A stretch of 64,000 bases of DNA from Lysobacter sp. Root76 (lineage in GTDB: Bacteria > Pseudomonadota > Gammaproteobacteria > Xanthomonadales > Xanthomonadaceae). The notes under the pieces were generated by a model. It worked only from the letters and a program-made list of their open reading frames with translations, was not told the DNA's origin and ran no database searches. The position numbers and the translations under genes are program-made. Each line of letters opens with the position of its first letter. Within the stretch, counting starts at the first letter, position 1. This document shows, piece after piece, positions 8,131 through 20,158 of the stretch. The DNA is taken from assembly GCF_001428685.1 (NCBI RefSeq), contig NZ_LMIK01000001.1, positions 104,550 through 168,549 on the forward strand, given 5' to 3'.

Positions 8131-8372
8131 GCGGCCACCCCCTCGCGGTCGGCAGTACGTGCGCGGTAGGAAACAGGTTTGCCGGCTTTGCTGCGGGACT
8201 CCAGGAAGTCGACCCATGCCGACACAGCGGCGGGACGCGCGAAGCGCCGGCGGCCCACCAGGAAGGTTTCCAGATGGCCGGCGTTGATAGCGTCATGAAT
8301 AAGCGGAAGGCTTTCGCCAGTAAGGTCGGCGATTGCTCGAAGCGACAGCTTGAATGGTTCCATTCGCTGCAT
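8127..8372 (-). CDS. AlpA/excisionase-like helix-turn-helix protein
   Basis: An 81-residue protein with a MerR/AlpA-type layout: a helix-turn-helix (LRAIADLTGESLPLIHDAIN), then GHLETFLVGRRRFARPA, the wing typical of DNA-reading excisionase and prophage regulators, and a basic tail. Such proteins act as recombination directionality factors or as activators of integrase or replication genes in satellites. It is the first gene of the helicase operon, with a 4-base overlap to the next. A second ATG at 8363 (MEPFKLSL) is an equally good start. The palindrome GCGATATATCGC lies 15 bases upstream and may be its own operator. Confidence 0.7.
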   Translation of the reverse strand: MQRMEPFKLSLRAIADLTGESLPLIHDAINAGHLETFLVGRRRFARPAAVSAWVDFLESRSKAGKPVSYRARTADREGVAA

Positions 8373-8386
8373 ACGGGTAGACCCTT

Positions 8387-8398
8387 GCGATATATCGC
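8387..8398. promoter_or_regulatory. Palindrome GCGATATATCGC upstream of AlpA-like gene
   Basis: A perfect 12-bp AT-centred palindrome, 15 bases before the ATG at 8372, in an otherwise GC-rich setting. It also contains TATAT, close to a -10 element on the minus strand. Likely an operator or promoter core of the helicase operon; not tested. Confidence 0.45.
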
Positions 8399-8440
8399 GA
8401 TAGTTGCGACAGGGTCAGTTTCAGCACTGCCGCAGAAGGG

Positions 8441-8460
8441 TTCCATTGCAGGAATGTCCG
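8441..8460 (+). repeat. Fourth copy of the TTCCATTG..GGAATGTCCG repeat
   Basis: TTCCATTGCAGGAATGTCCG, matching the core of the copies at 5376-5434. It lies about 70 bases upstream of the AlpA-like start and near the right end of the accessory segment, so copies flank the interior genes. Confidence 0.6.
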
Positions 8461-8570
8461 GACGTCGAAGGCGCGCTTTGGCAGGAAGGCTCTTAGCCGC
8501 GCACCTCTCGCAAGCGGATCGATCTGGGTTTCCGTACATGCATCCGTACGCGGCAGATCTCAGGGCGGCA

Positions 8571-8603
8571 GAAAAGAAAAAACCCCTGATAAATCAGGGG
8601 TTT
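8571..8603 (-). terminator. Rho-independent terminator of ssrA
   Basis: An 11-bp perfect stem (8580-8590 with 8593-8603; ATCAGGGGTTT arms) followed on the minus strand by TTTTCTTTTC. It begins 5 bases after the tmRNA CCA end. Confidence 0.9.
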
Positions 8604-8607
8604 GTAT

Positions 8608-8961
8608 TGGTGGAGGTGGGGGGAATTGAACCCCCGTCCGAAGGCACTCCATCCCCGGCACTACATGCTTAGCGCTCCGTTAGATCTCGCCCCCGGACAG
8701 CACGGCGCGCAAAGCGCATCCGGGAACCAGCCTGTTTTGGGTTGACCAGGGATTGACAGGCAACCGTCCCCAGCGATTCCGTGATGATGACCCTACGCTG
8801 CGAGCACGGACACAAGCAGTTTCGGGGCTTACGCCTTAAGCGGCGAGAGCGTAGTTGTCGTCGTTGGCAACTAAAAGTTTGCAGCTGGATTTACGAGGAA
8901 AGCTACCCCCTCGGCATGCGCCAAGCGATTTTGCAACCCCCGTCGAAGCCAGTGCACCCCC
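8608..8961 (-). ncRNA. ssrA: Transfer-messenger RNA (tmRNA)
   Basis: A 354-base one-piece tmRNA. The 5' end GGGGGTGCACTGGCTTCGAC and 3' end CACCTCC-A-CCA pair into the acceptor stem, and the T-arm GGGGGTTCAATTCCCCC is intact. The tag frame at 8868-8836 reads GCC AAC GAC GAC AAC TAC GCT CTC GCC GCT TAA, giving ANDDNYALAA, which ends in the hydrophobic/Ala-Ala degron read by ClpXP. tmRNA with SmpB rescues ribosomes stalled on broken mRNAs. The 3' end is a common target for integrating elements, and the accessory segment lies directly downstream, but no second copy of the 3' end was found. Confidence 0.97.
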
Positions 8962-8986
8962 GGGGACAGCTAACGCTGACCCGATC

Positions 8987-9014
8987 AGTATAGGGACGGC
9001 GGGCGCATTCACAA
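8987..9014 (-). promoter_or_regulatory. Candidate sigma-70 promoter of ssrA
   Basis: On the minus strand, TTGTGA (9014-9009), a 16-base spacer and TATACT (8992-8987). Transcription would begin about 20 bases before the mature 5' end, leaving a short leader for RNase P to remove. Confidence 0.6.
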
Positions 9015-9124
9015 GCGCGGCGACGGCGGCGGTTCATCTGGGCGGCTGCGGCGCGCTCACGGCCGCAGTGCGTCGTCTGTGCCGATAATCCGCAAGACGC
9101 CCCCTGCCTTCGCGGCCCCCAGCC

Positions 9125-10174
9125 ATGACGCTACGCGACCTGCTCGGACTCGATTTCCCGCTGATCCAGGCGCCCATGGCCGGCTCGCAGGGCAGCGCGC
9201 TCGCGCTAGCGGTCTGCAATGCCGGCGGGCTGGGCTCGCTGCCGGCGGCGATGCTGAGTCCGGCGAGTTTGCGCGAGGAGCTGACCGCGATCGCGGCGCA
9301 GACCGACCGTCCGTACAACGTCAACTTCTTCTGCCACACCCCGCCTGCGGCCGATGCCGCTGTCGAGGCGGCTTGGCGCCAGTCGCTGCTGCCCTACTAC
9401 CGCGAGTTCGGGATCGATCCGGACGCCGGCGGCGCGGCGGTGGGTCGGCGCCCTTTCGATGCCGGAGCGGCGGAGCTGCTGGCGCAGTTCCGGCCGCGCG
9501 TGGTCAGTTTCCATTTCGGCCTGCCGGCGCCGGAACTGTTGGAGCGCGTGCGCGCCTGGGGCGCGACGGTGCTGGCCTCGGCGACCACCGTCGAGGAGGC
9601 GCGCTGGCTGGAGGCGCACGGCGCCGATGCGGTGATCGCGCAGGGGCTGGAGGCCGGCGGGCACCGCGGGCACTTTCTCGACATGGACCTGAGCCGGCAG
9701 CTGAGCACCTTCGCGCTGGTGCCGCAGATCGCGCGTGCGGTCCGGGTGCCGGTGATCGCCGCCGGCGGTATCGCCGATGCGGACGGGGTGGCGGCGGCGA
9801 TGCATCTGGGCGCGGCCGCGGTGCAGATCGGCACCGCTTACCTGCTCTGCCCCGAAGCCACCACCAGTGCGGTGCATCGCGCCGCGCTGGGCAGCGAAGC
9901 GGCCGCGCATACCGCGCTCACCAACCTGTTTTCCGGGCGCCCGGCGCGCGGTATCGTCAATCGTTTCATGCTGGAGCGCGGGCCGATCAGCGCGCTGGCG
10001 CCGCCCTTCCCGCTCGCCGGTGGTGCGCTGGCGCCGATCCGCGCGCATGCCGAGGCGCAAGGCAGCGGCGATTTTTCGCCGTTGTGGTCGGGGCAGAATG
10101 CGAGCGGCTGCCGTGAGATTCCGGCGGGCGAATTGACGCGGGAGTTGGCGCGGGGGTTCGAGCGCGTAGTTTGA
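9125..10174 (+). CDS. Nitronate monooxygenase family (2-nitropropane dioxygenase-like)
   Basis: A 349-residue TIM-barrel flavoprotein. FMN-site motifs are visible in order: PLIQAPMAGSQG (12-23), GGLGSLPAAML (34-44), QGLEAGGHRG near residues 175-184 and VIAAGGIAD near 210. Family members oxidise propionate-3-nitronate or other alkyl nitronates; some are enoyl reductases, so the substrate is uncertain. It stands alone, with tmRNA behind and a REP array just after its TGA. The ATG at 9125 is followed directly by conserved sequence. Confidence 0.85.
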   Translation: MTLRDLLGLDFPLIQAPMAGSQGSALALAVCNAGGLGSLPAAMLSPASLREELTAIAAQTDRPYNVNFFCHTPPAADAAVEAAWRQSLLPYYREFGIDPDAGGAAVGRRPFDAGAAELLAQFRPRVVSFHFGLPAPELLERVRAWGATVLASATTVEEARWLEAHGADAVIAQGLEAGGHRGHFLDMDLSRQLSTFALVPQIARAVRVPVIAAGGIADADGVAAAMHLGAAAVQIGTAYLLCPEATTSAVHRAALGSEAAAHTALTNLFSGRPARGIVNRFMLERGPISALAPPFPLAGGALAPIRAHAEAQGSGDFSPLWSGQNASGCREIPAGELTRELARGFERVV

Positions 10175-10184
10175 GTCTGCTTCC

Positions 10185-10208
10185 TGTGGGAGCGGCGTAA
10201 GCCGCGAT
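10185..10208 (+). repeat. REP element, single copy
   Basis: GGGAGCGGCGTAAGCCGCGA, the imperfect palindrome of the REP family found elsewhere in the window, placed 11 bases after the nitronate monooxygenase stop and inverted relative to the tandem array that follows. Confidence 0.8.
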
Positions 10209-10365
10209 TGCGTGGCCGCGGACAGCGCTAGTCTCCGATCGCTGCTGTCGACATTCTTTTGTGCTATCGCTGCAGAGCAGTTCGCGCGCTTTTCATTGTC
10301 GCGGGGGAAAGGCGACGCGTCGATTTTGGCGGGTCTGGCGCGCTTCGAGAGTTGCGATGCAGGTG

Positions 10366-10647
10366 CGGGGTCGCGATCGCGGCTTACGCCGCTCCCACAG
10401 GGTGCTTGGGAAGGTGCGGCGTTGGTGGGGGTCGCGGTCGCGGCTTACGCCGCTCCTACAGGGTGCTTTGGGGAGGTGCGTCGTTGGTGGGGGGCGCGAT
10501 CGCGGCTTACGCCGCTCCTACAGGGTGCTTTGGGGAGGTGCGTCGTTGGTGGGGGTCGCGGTCGCGGCTTACGCCGCTCCTACAGGGTGCTTTGGGAGGT
10601 GCGGCGTTGGTGGGGGTTTGTGGTCGCGGCTTACGCCGCTCCTACCC
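10366..10647. repeat. Tandem array of five 62-bp REP-containing units
   Basis: The core CGCGGCTTACGCCGCTC starts at 10378, 10439, 10501, 10563 and 10625, a period of 61-62 bp. The linker (GGGTGCTTTGGGGAGGTGCG and variants) is conserved as well, so this is a true tandem duplication. Each core folds into a short imperfect hairpin. It fills the space between the nitronate monooxygenase and lhr, which are convergent, where REP arrays often act as transcript stabilisers or terminators. Confidence 0.9.
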
Positions 10648-10672
10648 CGGGGCGCGAAATGGGGGTGAAGGC

Positions 10673-15100
<4,428 letters not shown>

Positions 15101-15307
15101 GGCGCGCGGGCGCGGTCGCTGCTGCGGGAATCCGGTGGGGGCCGGTTCCGGTATGGGGGCGGCCGGGACGTTTCGGAAGGATAGCGCCGTGGCGGCGGCG
15201 GAACGCCGGAGCGGCTGCCGGGGCAGCGTTCAGCGCCGCGCGCCCTGTCCGACGATGTCCCGAGTCTGCCCTGCCCCCGTCTCAGCGACTGCGACTGCGC
15301 CGCCCGC

Positions 15308-15730
15308 TCAGCCGGGCGGCATCGAGACCTCGCGCACCACCTCGGCGGTCGCCCGGCTCTTGCCGGCCAGGGCGATGTCGGCCAGCGAAACGATGCCGGC
15401 CAGACAGCCCTCGGAGTCGACCACCGGCACGCGCCGGATCCGCGCGCGTTCCATCAGGTCGATGCAGTCGCGCAGGTCGGCGTCGACGCCGACGGTGCGC
15501 GCCGGCGCGGTCATGGCGTCGCCGGCGGTGGCGCTGCCGTCGCCGCCGGCCGCGACCACGCGCACGGTGATGTCGCGATCGGTGATCACGCCCATCGGGA
15601 ACCCGCGCGCATCGAGCACGGGGATTTCGCCGCAGTCGTAGTCGGCCATCATCTGCGCGACCTCGCGCAACGGCGTGGTCACGTAGCACGAAGCCGGGTT
15701 GGGGGTCATGTAAGCGCTCACAGTGGCCAT
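15308..15730 (-). CDS. CBS-domain pair protein
   Basis: 140 residues made of two CBS motifs: MTPNPASCYVTTPLREVAQ through GVITDRDITVRVV, then MTAPARTVGVDADLRDCID through GIVSLADIAL. Stand-alone CBS pairs bind adenosine nucleotides and sense cell energy or redox state. The ATG at 15730 has AAGGAGAG at good spacing. In-frame sequence further upstream (to 16123) has no domain content and is not included. No partner enzyme is fused or adjacent. Confidence 0.85.
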   Translation of the reverse strand: MATVSAYMTPNPASCYVTTPLREVAQMMADYDCGEIPVLDARGFPMGVITDRDITVRVVAAGGDGSATAGDAMTAPARTVGVDADLRDCIDLMERARIRRVPVVDSEGCLAGIVSLADIALAGKSRATAEVVREVSMPPG

Positions 15731-15997
15731 GCGGACTCTCCTTCGGTTCTGGTGTGCCGCACTGCCGGCACGGAAATTCAGCAATCGAGATGCTCTGCAA
15801 TCGAACACCGCAGTGGATCCGGGCCGCCGGCCGGCAGCCCGGTGCGGACGCGGTGCGTAACGCAAGCCGGCCCGATCAACGGCCATGCTGCGCCTGGCCG
15901 TGTGTACGGCGCGTCCGCGCCGGCCGTTGTATCCTCGGCCCGGTATGCGTCCTTGACGCGATACGCCCTGCGATGCGACATCAACGGAGAGAACGCC

Positions 15998-16177
15998 ATG
16001 ACGACCAAGCTGGACAAGCCGCTGCGACGCGAACTGGAAATCGGCGACAAGCTCTACACCCTGACGATCGACGGCCACGGCCTCAAGCTCACCGAGAAAG
16101 GACACCGCAAGGGCATCGAACACAGCTGGAACGACATCATCGGCGACGACAAGAACGCTTCGTCTCCGAGCGACTGA
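15998..16177 (+). CDS. Small conserved-type hypothetical protein (59 aa)
   Basis: The ATG at 15998 is preceded by ACGGAGAGAAC. The 59-residue product begins MTTKLDKPLRRELEIGDKLY; it is charged, with a likely beta sheet (YTLTIDGHGLKLTEKG) and a polar tail. It resembles small transcription-regulator-like proteins of unknown function seen in pseudomonads and xanthomonads, but I cannot name a family. It is divergent from the CBS gene. Confidence 0.65.
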   Translation: MTTKLDKPLRRELEIGDKLYTLTIDGHGLKLTEKGHRKGIEHSWNDIIGDDKNASSPSD

Positions 16178-16288
16178 TCGCCCTGGCCGCGACGGCGACG
16201 GTTCCCGCCGTCGCGGCCTTGCGCATCGCGACCGAATCCCGCGATGCCATGCATTACGATGCCGACGCCTGCCGTCGGCGCGTCGACG

Positions 16289-16624
16289 TCATTTCTTGGC
16301 GACCATCAGGCCCTTGGCGTCGACGTTGCGCACGCCCTGCACGTTCTTGGCCACCGCTTTCGCCTTGTTGATCTGGGTCTGGCTGTCGACCTTGCCCGAC
16401 AGCGAGACCACGCCGTTCATGGTATGGACGTCGATCTTGAGGCCCGACACGTCCTTGGCCGCCAGCAGTTCGGTTTTGACCTTGGTGGTTATCCAAGTGT
16501 CGCTTACCGGCTGACTGGATTCGCCGGTCGGCGCGGGTTGCGGGTGTTCCTGGGCAAGTGCCAGCACCGGCGCGATCGCGATCAGCGCGGCGGCCAGAAG
16601 GGAAACATTGAGTTTGCGAATCAT
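16289..16624 (-). CDS. BON-domain periplasmic protein (OsmY-like)
   Basis: 111 residues: a signal peptide (MIRKLNVSLLAAALIAIAP, cut near ALA-Q), a short Pro/Ser linker, then one BON domain (TWITTKVKTELLAAKDVSG ... VQGVRNVDAKGLMV) with the family glycine in VVSLSGKV. BON proteins bind phospholipid surfaces and are often induced by osmotic or envelope stress. The start at 16624 is chosen over an in-frame ATG 42 bases upstream because it has AGGAGC and begins the signal peptide cleanly. Confidence 0.85.
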   Translation of the reverse strand: MIRKLNVSLLAAALIAIAPVLALAQEHPQPAPTGESSQPVSDTWITTKVKTELLAAKDVSGLKIDVHTMNGVVSLSGKVDSQTQINKAKAVAKNVQGVRNVDAKGLMVAKK

Positions 16625-16767
16625 GTGCGTGCTCCTGAGGAAGGGATGCCGGCGCGAACGATGCATTCGGTACGCGGCGGACGATTACGGCGATTGCCAG
16701 GAGGCGGGCGCCGCGGACGGAGGCACGGCATCGAGGCGCGATACCGCGATGACTCGGCGGCGATGAC

Positions 16768-16950
16768 TCAGTGGTGGCTCTTGCGACCGGAGCCGGACTT
16801 CTTGCCGCCGCCGTCCTGCTTGTTGACGGTCGCCCAGGCGCGTTCCTCGGCGGTTTTCTCGGACACGCCTTCTTTGCGATAGCCCTCTTCGATATGTTGG
16901 GCCTGACGCTTTTGTTTGTCGGTGTACGCGGATTTTTCTCCACGGGGCAT
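16768..16950 (-). CDS. Small basic protein of the 'plasmid stabilization protein' type
   Basis: 60 residues beginning MPRGEKSAYTDKQKRQAQHI and ending in a Gly/Lys-rich tail (GGGKKSGSGRKSHH). The pattern RGEKSxYTxKQKRxAxHIEEGY with RAWATVNK belongs to a widespread short protein family usually labelled plasmid stabilization protein; the label is historical and the role unknown. The ATG at 16950 follows GGAGCCCCC; an in-frame ATG 24 bases upstream adds residues outside the family. Confidence 0.75.
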   Translation of the reverse strand: MPRGEKSAYTDKQKRQAQHIEEGYRKEGVSEKTAEERAWATVNKQDGGGKKSGSGRKSHH

Positions 16951-17149
16951 GGGGGCTCCTCCCGCCGGAACCATCCCGGCGTGAGTGCGACCCTAATCCG
17001 CGTGCGGTAAAGGCGACGCCACGATTGTGTTAGCGAGTCCGTTGACACCGCAAAGCGGTCACGATGCGCTCACGAATGCGGCGCTATCACTTCTTTATCG
17101 CAGTCAGGGAGCATGCGCGTGCACCGTGTTTCGCATCATCGCCACGATC

Positions 17150-17668
17150 ATGAATGCGCCGGCGCGGATGAACGCGCGCGCATCGCCGGCCATGGACATC
17201 GCTGAACAGTTCCGCGTCCTGGTCGACACCGCCTACGCGATGGGCCTGGGCGGGCTGATCGGGCTCGAGCGCGAGATGAAGAATCGCCCGGCGGGCTTCC
17301 GCACCCACATGCTGGTCGCCGGTGCGGCGGCGCTGCTGATCGGCATCGGCCAGCTCGGCCTGACCGATCCGCGCCACCTCGCCAACGATCGGATCGCCGT
17401 CGATCCCCTGCGCCTGGTCGAAGCCGTGGTCGCGGGCGTGGCATTCATCGGCGCCGGCACCATCTTCTCGCGCCGCGGCGGCAACACGGTCGCCGGCATT
17501 ACCACCGCCGCCTCGCTGCTGATGGTCGCGGTGATCGGCATCGCCGCGGGCTTCGACTATCGCTTGCTGGCGCTGGCCGCCACCCTGCTGACCCTGGCGG
17601 TGCTGAGCCTGTTGAATGCGTTCGAACGCCGCATGGCCGCGCGCGCGCCGCGCAAGGACGACGCCTGA
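17150..17668 (+). CDS. MgtC/SapB-family inner membrane protein
   Basis: About 172 residues with four to five membrane helices. The family signature GLEREMKNRPAGFRTH follows the first helix (AYAMGLGGLIG), and VVAGVAFIGAGTIFSRRGG and VAGITTAASLLMVAVIGIA follow. MgtC relatives affect magnesium homeostasis, acid tolerance or F-ATPase activity. Starts at 17150, 17168 and 17192 are all possible and none has a clear ribosome site; 17150 is used. No magnesium transporter lies beside it. Confidence 0.85.
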   Translation: MNAPARMNARASPAMDIAEQFRVLVDTAYAMGLGGLIGLEREMKNRPAGFRTHMLVAGAAALLIGIGQLGLTDPRHLANDRIAVDPLRLVEAVVAGVAFIGAGTIFSRRGGNTVAGITTAASLLMVAVIGIAAGFDYRLLALAATLLTLAVLSLLNAFERRMAARAPRKDDA

Positions 17669-17671
17669 GCT

Positions 17672-20122
17672 TCACAGTTTCGGCAGGCGCTGGCGCGCAC
17701 TCGCGAAACCTTCCCAGGGATCGGCGCGCAGGCGCGCGGCGCGGCGCTGGGCCTTGGCCAGATCGAAGGCGTTGGGAGCGCCGACGCGCGCGAGTTCGTC
17801 CCAGCGCAACGGCATCGCCACCGGCGCGCCGGCGCGCGCGCGCAGCGACCAGCTGGCCACGCTGGTGGCTCCGCGCGCGTTGCGCAGCCAGTCGATGAAG
17901 ATCCGGCCCTGGCGCTTGGCCTTGGACGCGGTGGCGACGTAGCGCAGCGGCGTGCGCTCGACCATCGCGTCGGCGAAGGCCTCGCAGAAGTGCTTGACCG
18001 CGGCCCAGTCCGGGCCGCGCTGGATCGGCACCACTACATGCATGCCCTTGCCGCCCGACAGCCGCGGCCAGCTGCGCAGGCCCAGTTCTTCGAGGCGGTC
18101 GCGCACGTCGCGCGCGGCGCGCTTGAGTTCGCTCCAGGGCACGTCCTCGGCCGGATCCAGATCGAACACCAGCCGGTCCGGGCGCTCGACGTCGTCGACC
18201 TTGGCGCCCCAGGGGTGGAACTCCAGGGTGTTCATCTGCACCAGCGCCAGCACGCCGTCCACGTCGTCGACGTAGACGTAGTCGGCCCGGCCCGACGACT
18301 CCTTCAACGCGATCGCATGCACGCCCGCGCCGAGGCTGTCGGCGTGATGCTTCTGGAAGAAGCAGCTGGCGCCGACGCCATCCGGGCAGCGCAGCAGCGA
18401 GATCGGTCGCTGCGCCAGCTCCGGCAGCAGCCAGGGCGCGACGGCTTCGTAATAGGCCGCGACCTGAGCCTTGCTGATGCCGTCCTCGGGAAAGACGATG
18501 CGTTCGGGATGAGTGAGCTTGGTGGCAGGCATGGCGGTGGAGTCCGAAGGCGGTGTTAGATCGTCGCGCACGCGCAGGAAGCTGGCCTGACGCACCAGGC
18601 CCTCCTTGCCGCGGCCGCGCGAGTGGATGTCGACGGTCAGGCGCGGCGCGACCCAGGTCACGCTGGCGGCGGAGAACGGCACGTGCCCGGGCAGCTTCAC
18701 GGTCGGCGACTGGCGGCGCAGGGCCTGCAGGCGTTGGGTCAGCGTGCGCAGTTGTTCGTCGCTGAAACCGCTGCCGACGCGCCCGACGTAGCGCAGCCCG
18801 CCGCGCTCGGAGGTCGCCAGCAGCAGCGAGCCGAAGCCTTTGCGGCTGCTCTTGGGCGGGGTGTAGCCGACCACGACGAAGCTCTCGTCGGCGGCATGCT
18901 TGAGCTTGATCCAGTCGCCGCTGCGGCCGCCGCGGTACGGCGCATCGGCGCGCTTGCTGACGATGCCCTCCAGGCCCGCATCCAGGGCGGCCTGGAATAC
19001 CTGCGCGCCGGCGCCGTCGATATGTTCGCTGAAGGCCAGCAGCGGCGTGGGGTCGGCCGCCAGCAGGTCGCGCAGCAGCGCGCGCCGGTCGCGCAGGGCG
19101 CAGGCGCGCAGGTCGACGCCGTCCAGGTAGAGCAGATCGAACAGGACCAGGCGCAGATCGTCGTTGTCGCCACGTTCGAGCTCGCGCTGCAGGCGGGCGA
19201 AATCGCTGCGACCGTCCGCGTCCAGCGCGACCAGTTCGCCGTCGACGATGAACTGCGCGGCCGGGAGTTCGCCCAGGGCCGCGATCAGGCGCGGCAGGCG
19301 TTCGGTCCAGTCGAGGGCGTTGCGCGATTCCAGCCGGACCGCACCGCGCCGGCCGTATCCGAGCATGCGGTAGCCGTCCCATTTGACCTCGTGCAGCCAG
19401 TCCTCGCCCACGGGCGCGGTCATGCGCAGGGTCGCCAGCTGCAATTCGACCCTGTCCGGCATCGTGGCGACGCGGGCGCCGGCGCAGGCTACGGCGCGGG
19501 TCTTCCAGCGTTTGCCGGCGGTACGCGCAGCGGCCTTGGCGGCAGCCTTTTTCTTAGCCGCGGGCGGCTTCGGCTTGGCTTGGACGCGCGTGCGCACCGG
19601 TTTCGCCGATCCCTCGAGCAATCCGTCGGCATCGATGTCGCGCGCGTAACGGTCGGAGCGCTTGATCAGCAACCACTGCGGCTGCCGGCCGGAGGGCCGC
19701 GTACGCACCAGGGTGTAGCGGCCGTGCAGGCGCTCGCCGTCTAGTTCGAACTCGAGCTTGCCGGCGCCGATCCGTTCCAGGGGATCGCCCTCGGCCGACC
19801 AGGTGCCGCGATCGAACAGATCGACGTGGCCGGCGCCGTAGTGGCCTTGCGGGATGTCGCCCTCGAAGCTGGCGTAGGCCAGCGGATGGTCTTCGACCTC
19901 GACCGCGAGCCGGCGCTCGCCGGCGCGCAGCGAAGGCCCCTTGGGCACGGCCCAGCTCTTGAGCACGCCGTCGACTTCGAGGCGGAAGTCGTAGTGACGG
20001 GCGCGCGCATGATGCAGCTGCACCACGAAGATCGGCGCGCGGCCCCGGCGCGCCTGCGCCTGCGCTTCGGGCTCCGGAGTCTGGCCGAAGCGGCGCTTGC
20101 GCGCGTAGTCGCGCAGGCTCAC
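17672..20122 (-). CDS. ligD: NHEJ multifunctional ATP-dependent DNA ligase LigD
   Basis: An 816-residue three-domain enzyme in the order phosphoesterase-ligase-polymerase. The N-terminal 3'-phosphoesterase shows HHARARHYDFRLE (37-49); a Lys/Ala-rich linker spans 175-210; the ligase active site is EVKWDGYRM with lysine 247; the LigD primase/polymerase starts near residue 530 (KLTHPERIVFPEDG) and includes FQKHH and the catalytic-type FDLDP. The enzyme trims, fills and seals double-strand breaks with Ku. It is 36 bp downstream of ku on the same strand, so the two form an operon. Confidence 0.95.
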   Translation of the reverse strand: MSLRDYARKRRFGQTPEPEAQAQARRGRAPIFVVQLHHARARHYDFRLEVDGVLKSWAVPKGPSLRAGERRLAVEVEDHPLAYASFEGDIPQGHYGAGHVDLFDRGTWSAEGDPLERIGAGKLEFELDGERLHGRYTLVRTRPSGRQPQWLLIKRSDRYARDIDADGLLEGSAKPVRTRVQAKPKPPAAKKKAAAKAAARTAGKRWKTRAVACAGARVATMPDRVELQLATLRMTAPVGEDWLHEVKWDGYRMLGYGRRGAVRLESRNALDWTERLPRLIAALGELPAAQFIVDGELVALDADGRSDFARLQRELERGDNDDLRLVLFDLLYLDGVDLRACALRDRRALLRDLLAADPTPLLAFSEHIDGAGAQVFQAALDAGLEGIVSKRADAPYRGGRSGDWIKLKHAADESFVVVGYTPPKSSRKGFGSLLLATSERGGLRYVGRVGSGFSDEQLRTLTQRLQALRRQSPTVKLPGHVPFSAASVTWVAPRLTVDIHSRGRGKEGLVRQASFLRVRDDLTPPSDSTAMPATKLTHPERIVFPEDGISKAQVAAYYEAVAPWLLPELAQRPISLLRCPDGVGASCFFQKHHADSLGAGVHAIALKESSGRADYVYVDDVDGVLALVQMNTLEFHPWGAKVDDVERPDRLVFDLDPAEDVPWSELKRAARDVRDRLEELGLRSWPRLSGGKGMHVVVPIQRGPDWAAVKHFCEAFADAMVERTPLRYVATASKAKRQGRIFIDWLRNARGATSVASWSLRARAGAPVAMPLRWDELARVGAPNAFDLAKAQRRAARLRADPWEGFASARQRLPKL

Positions 20123-20158
20123 GCGGCCCCCGTGGCGCCGGCGCCCGCCGCGGCCACG

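Noticed and set aside
8060-8539. Possible integrase remnant next to ssrA
   Set aside because: The 159-codon frame has no tyrosine-recombinase R..HxxR..Y pattern and overlaps the better-supported AlpA-like gene.
10366-10647. CRISPR array
   Set aside because: The 62-bp units are conserved over their whole length, including the would-be spacers, and no cas gene is present; the core is the dispersed REP palindrome.
15731-16123. N-terminal extension of the CBS protein
   Set aside because: No domain content; the ATG at 15730 has a strong ribosome site, and the region carries the divergent small gene and its promoter.
17027-17149. N-terminal extension of the MgtC-like protein
   Set aside because: The added residues are unlike the family, precede the first helix and lack a ribosome site.
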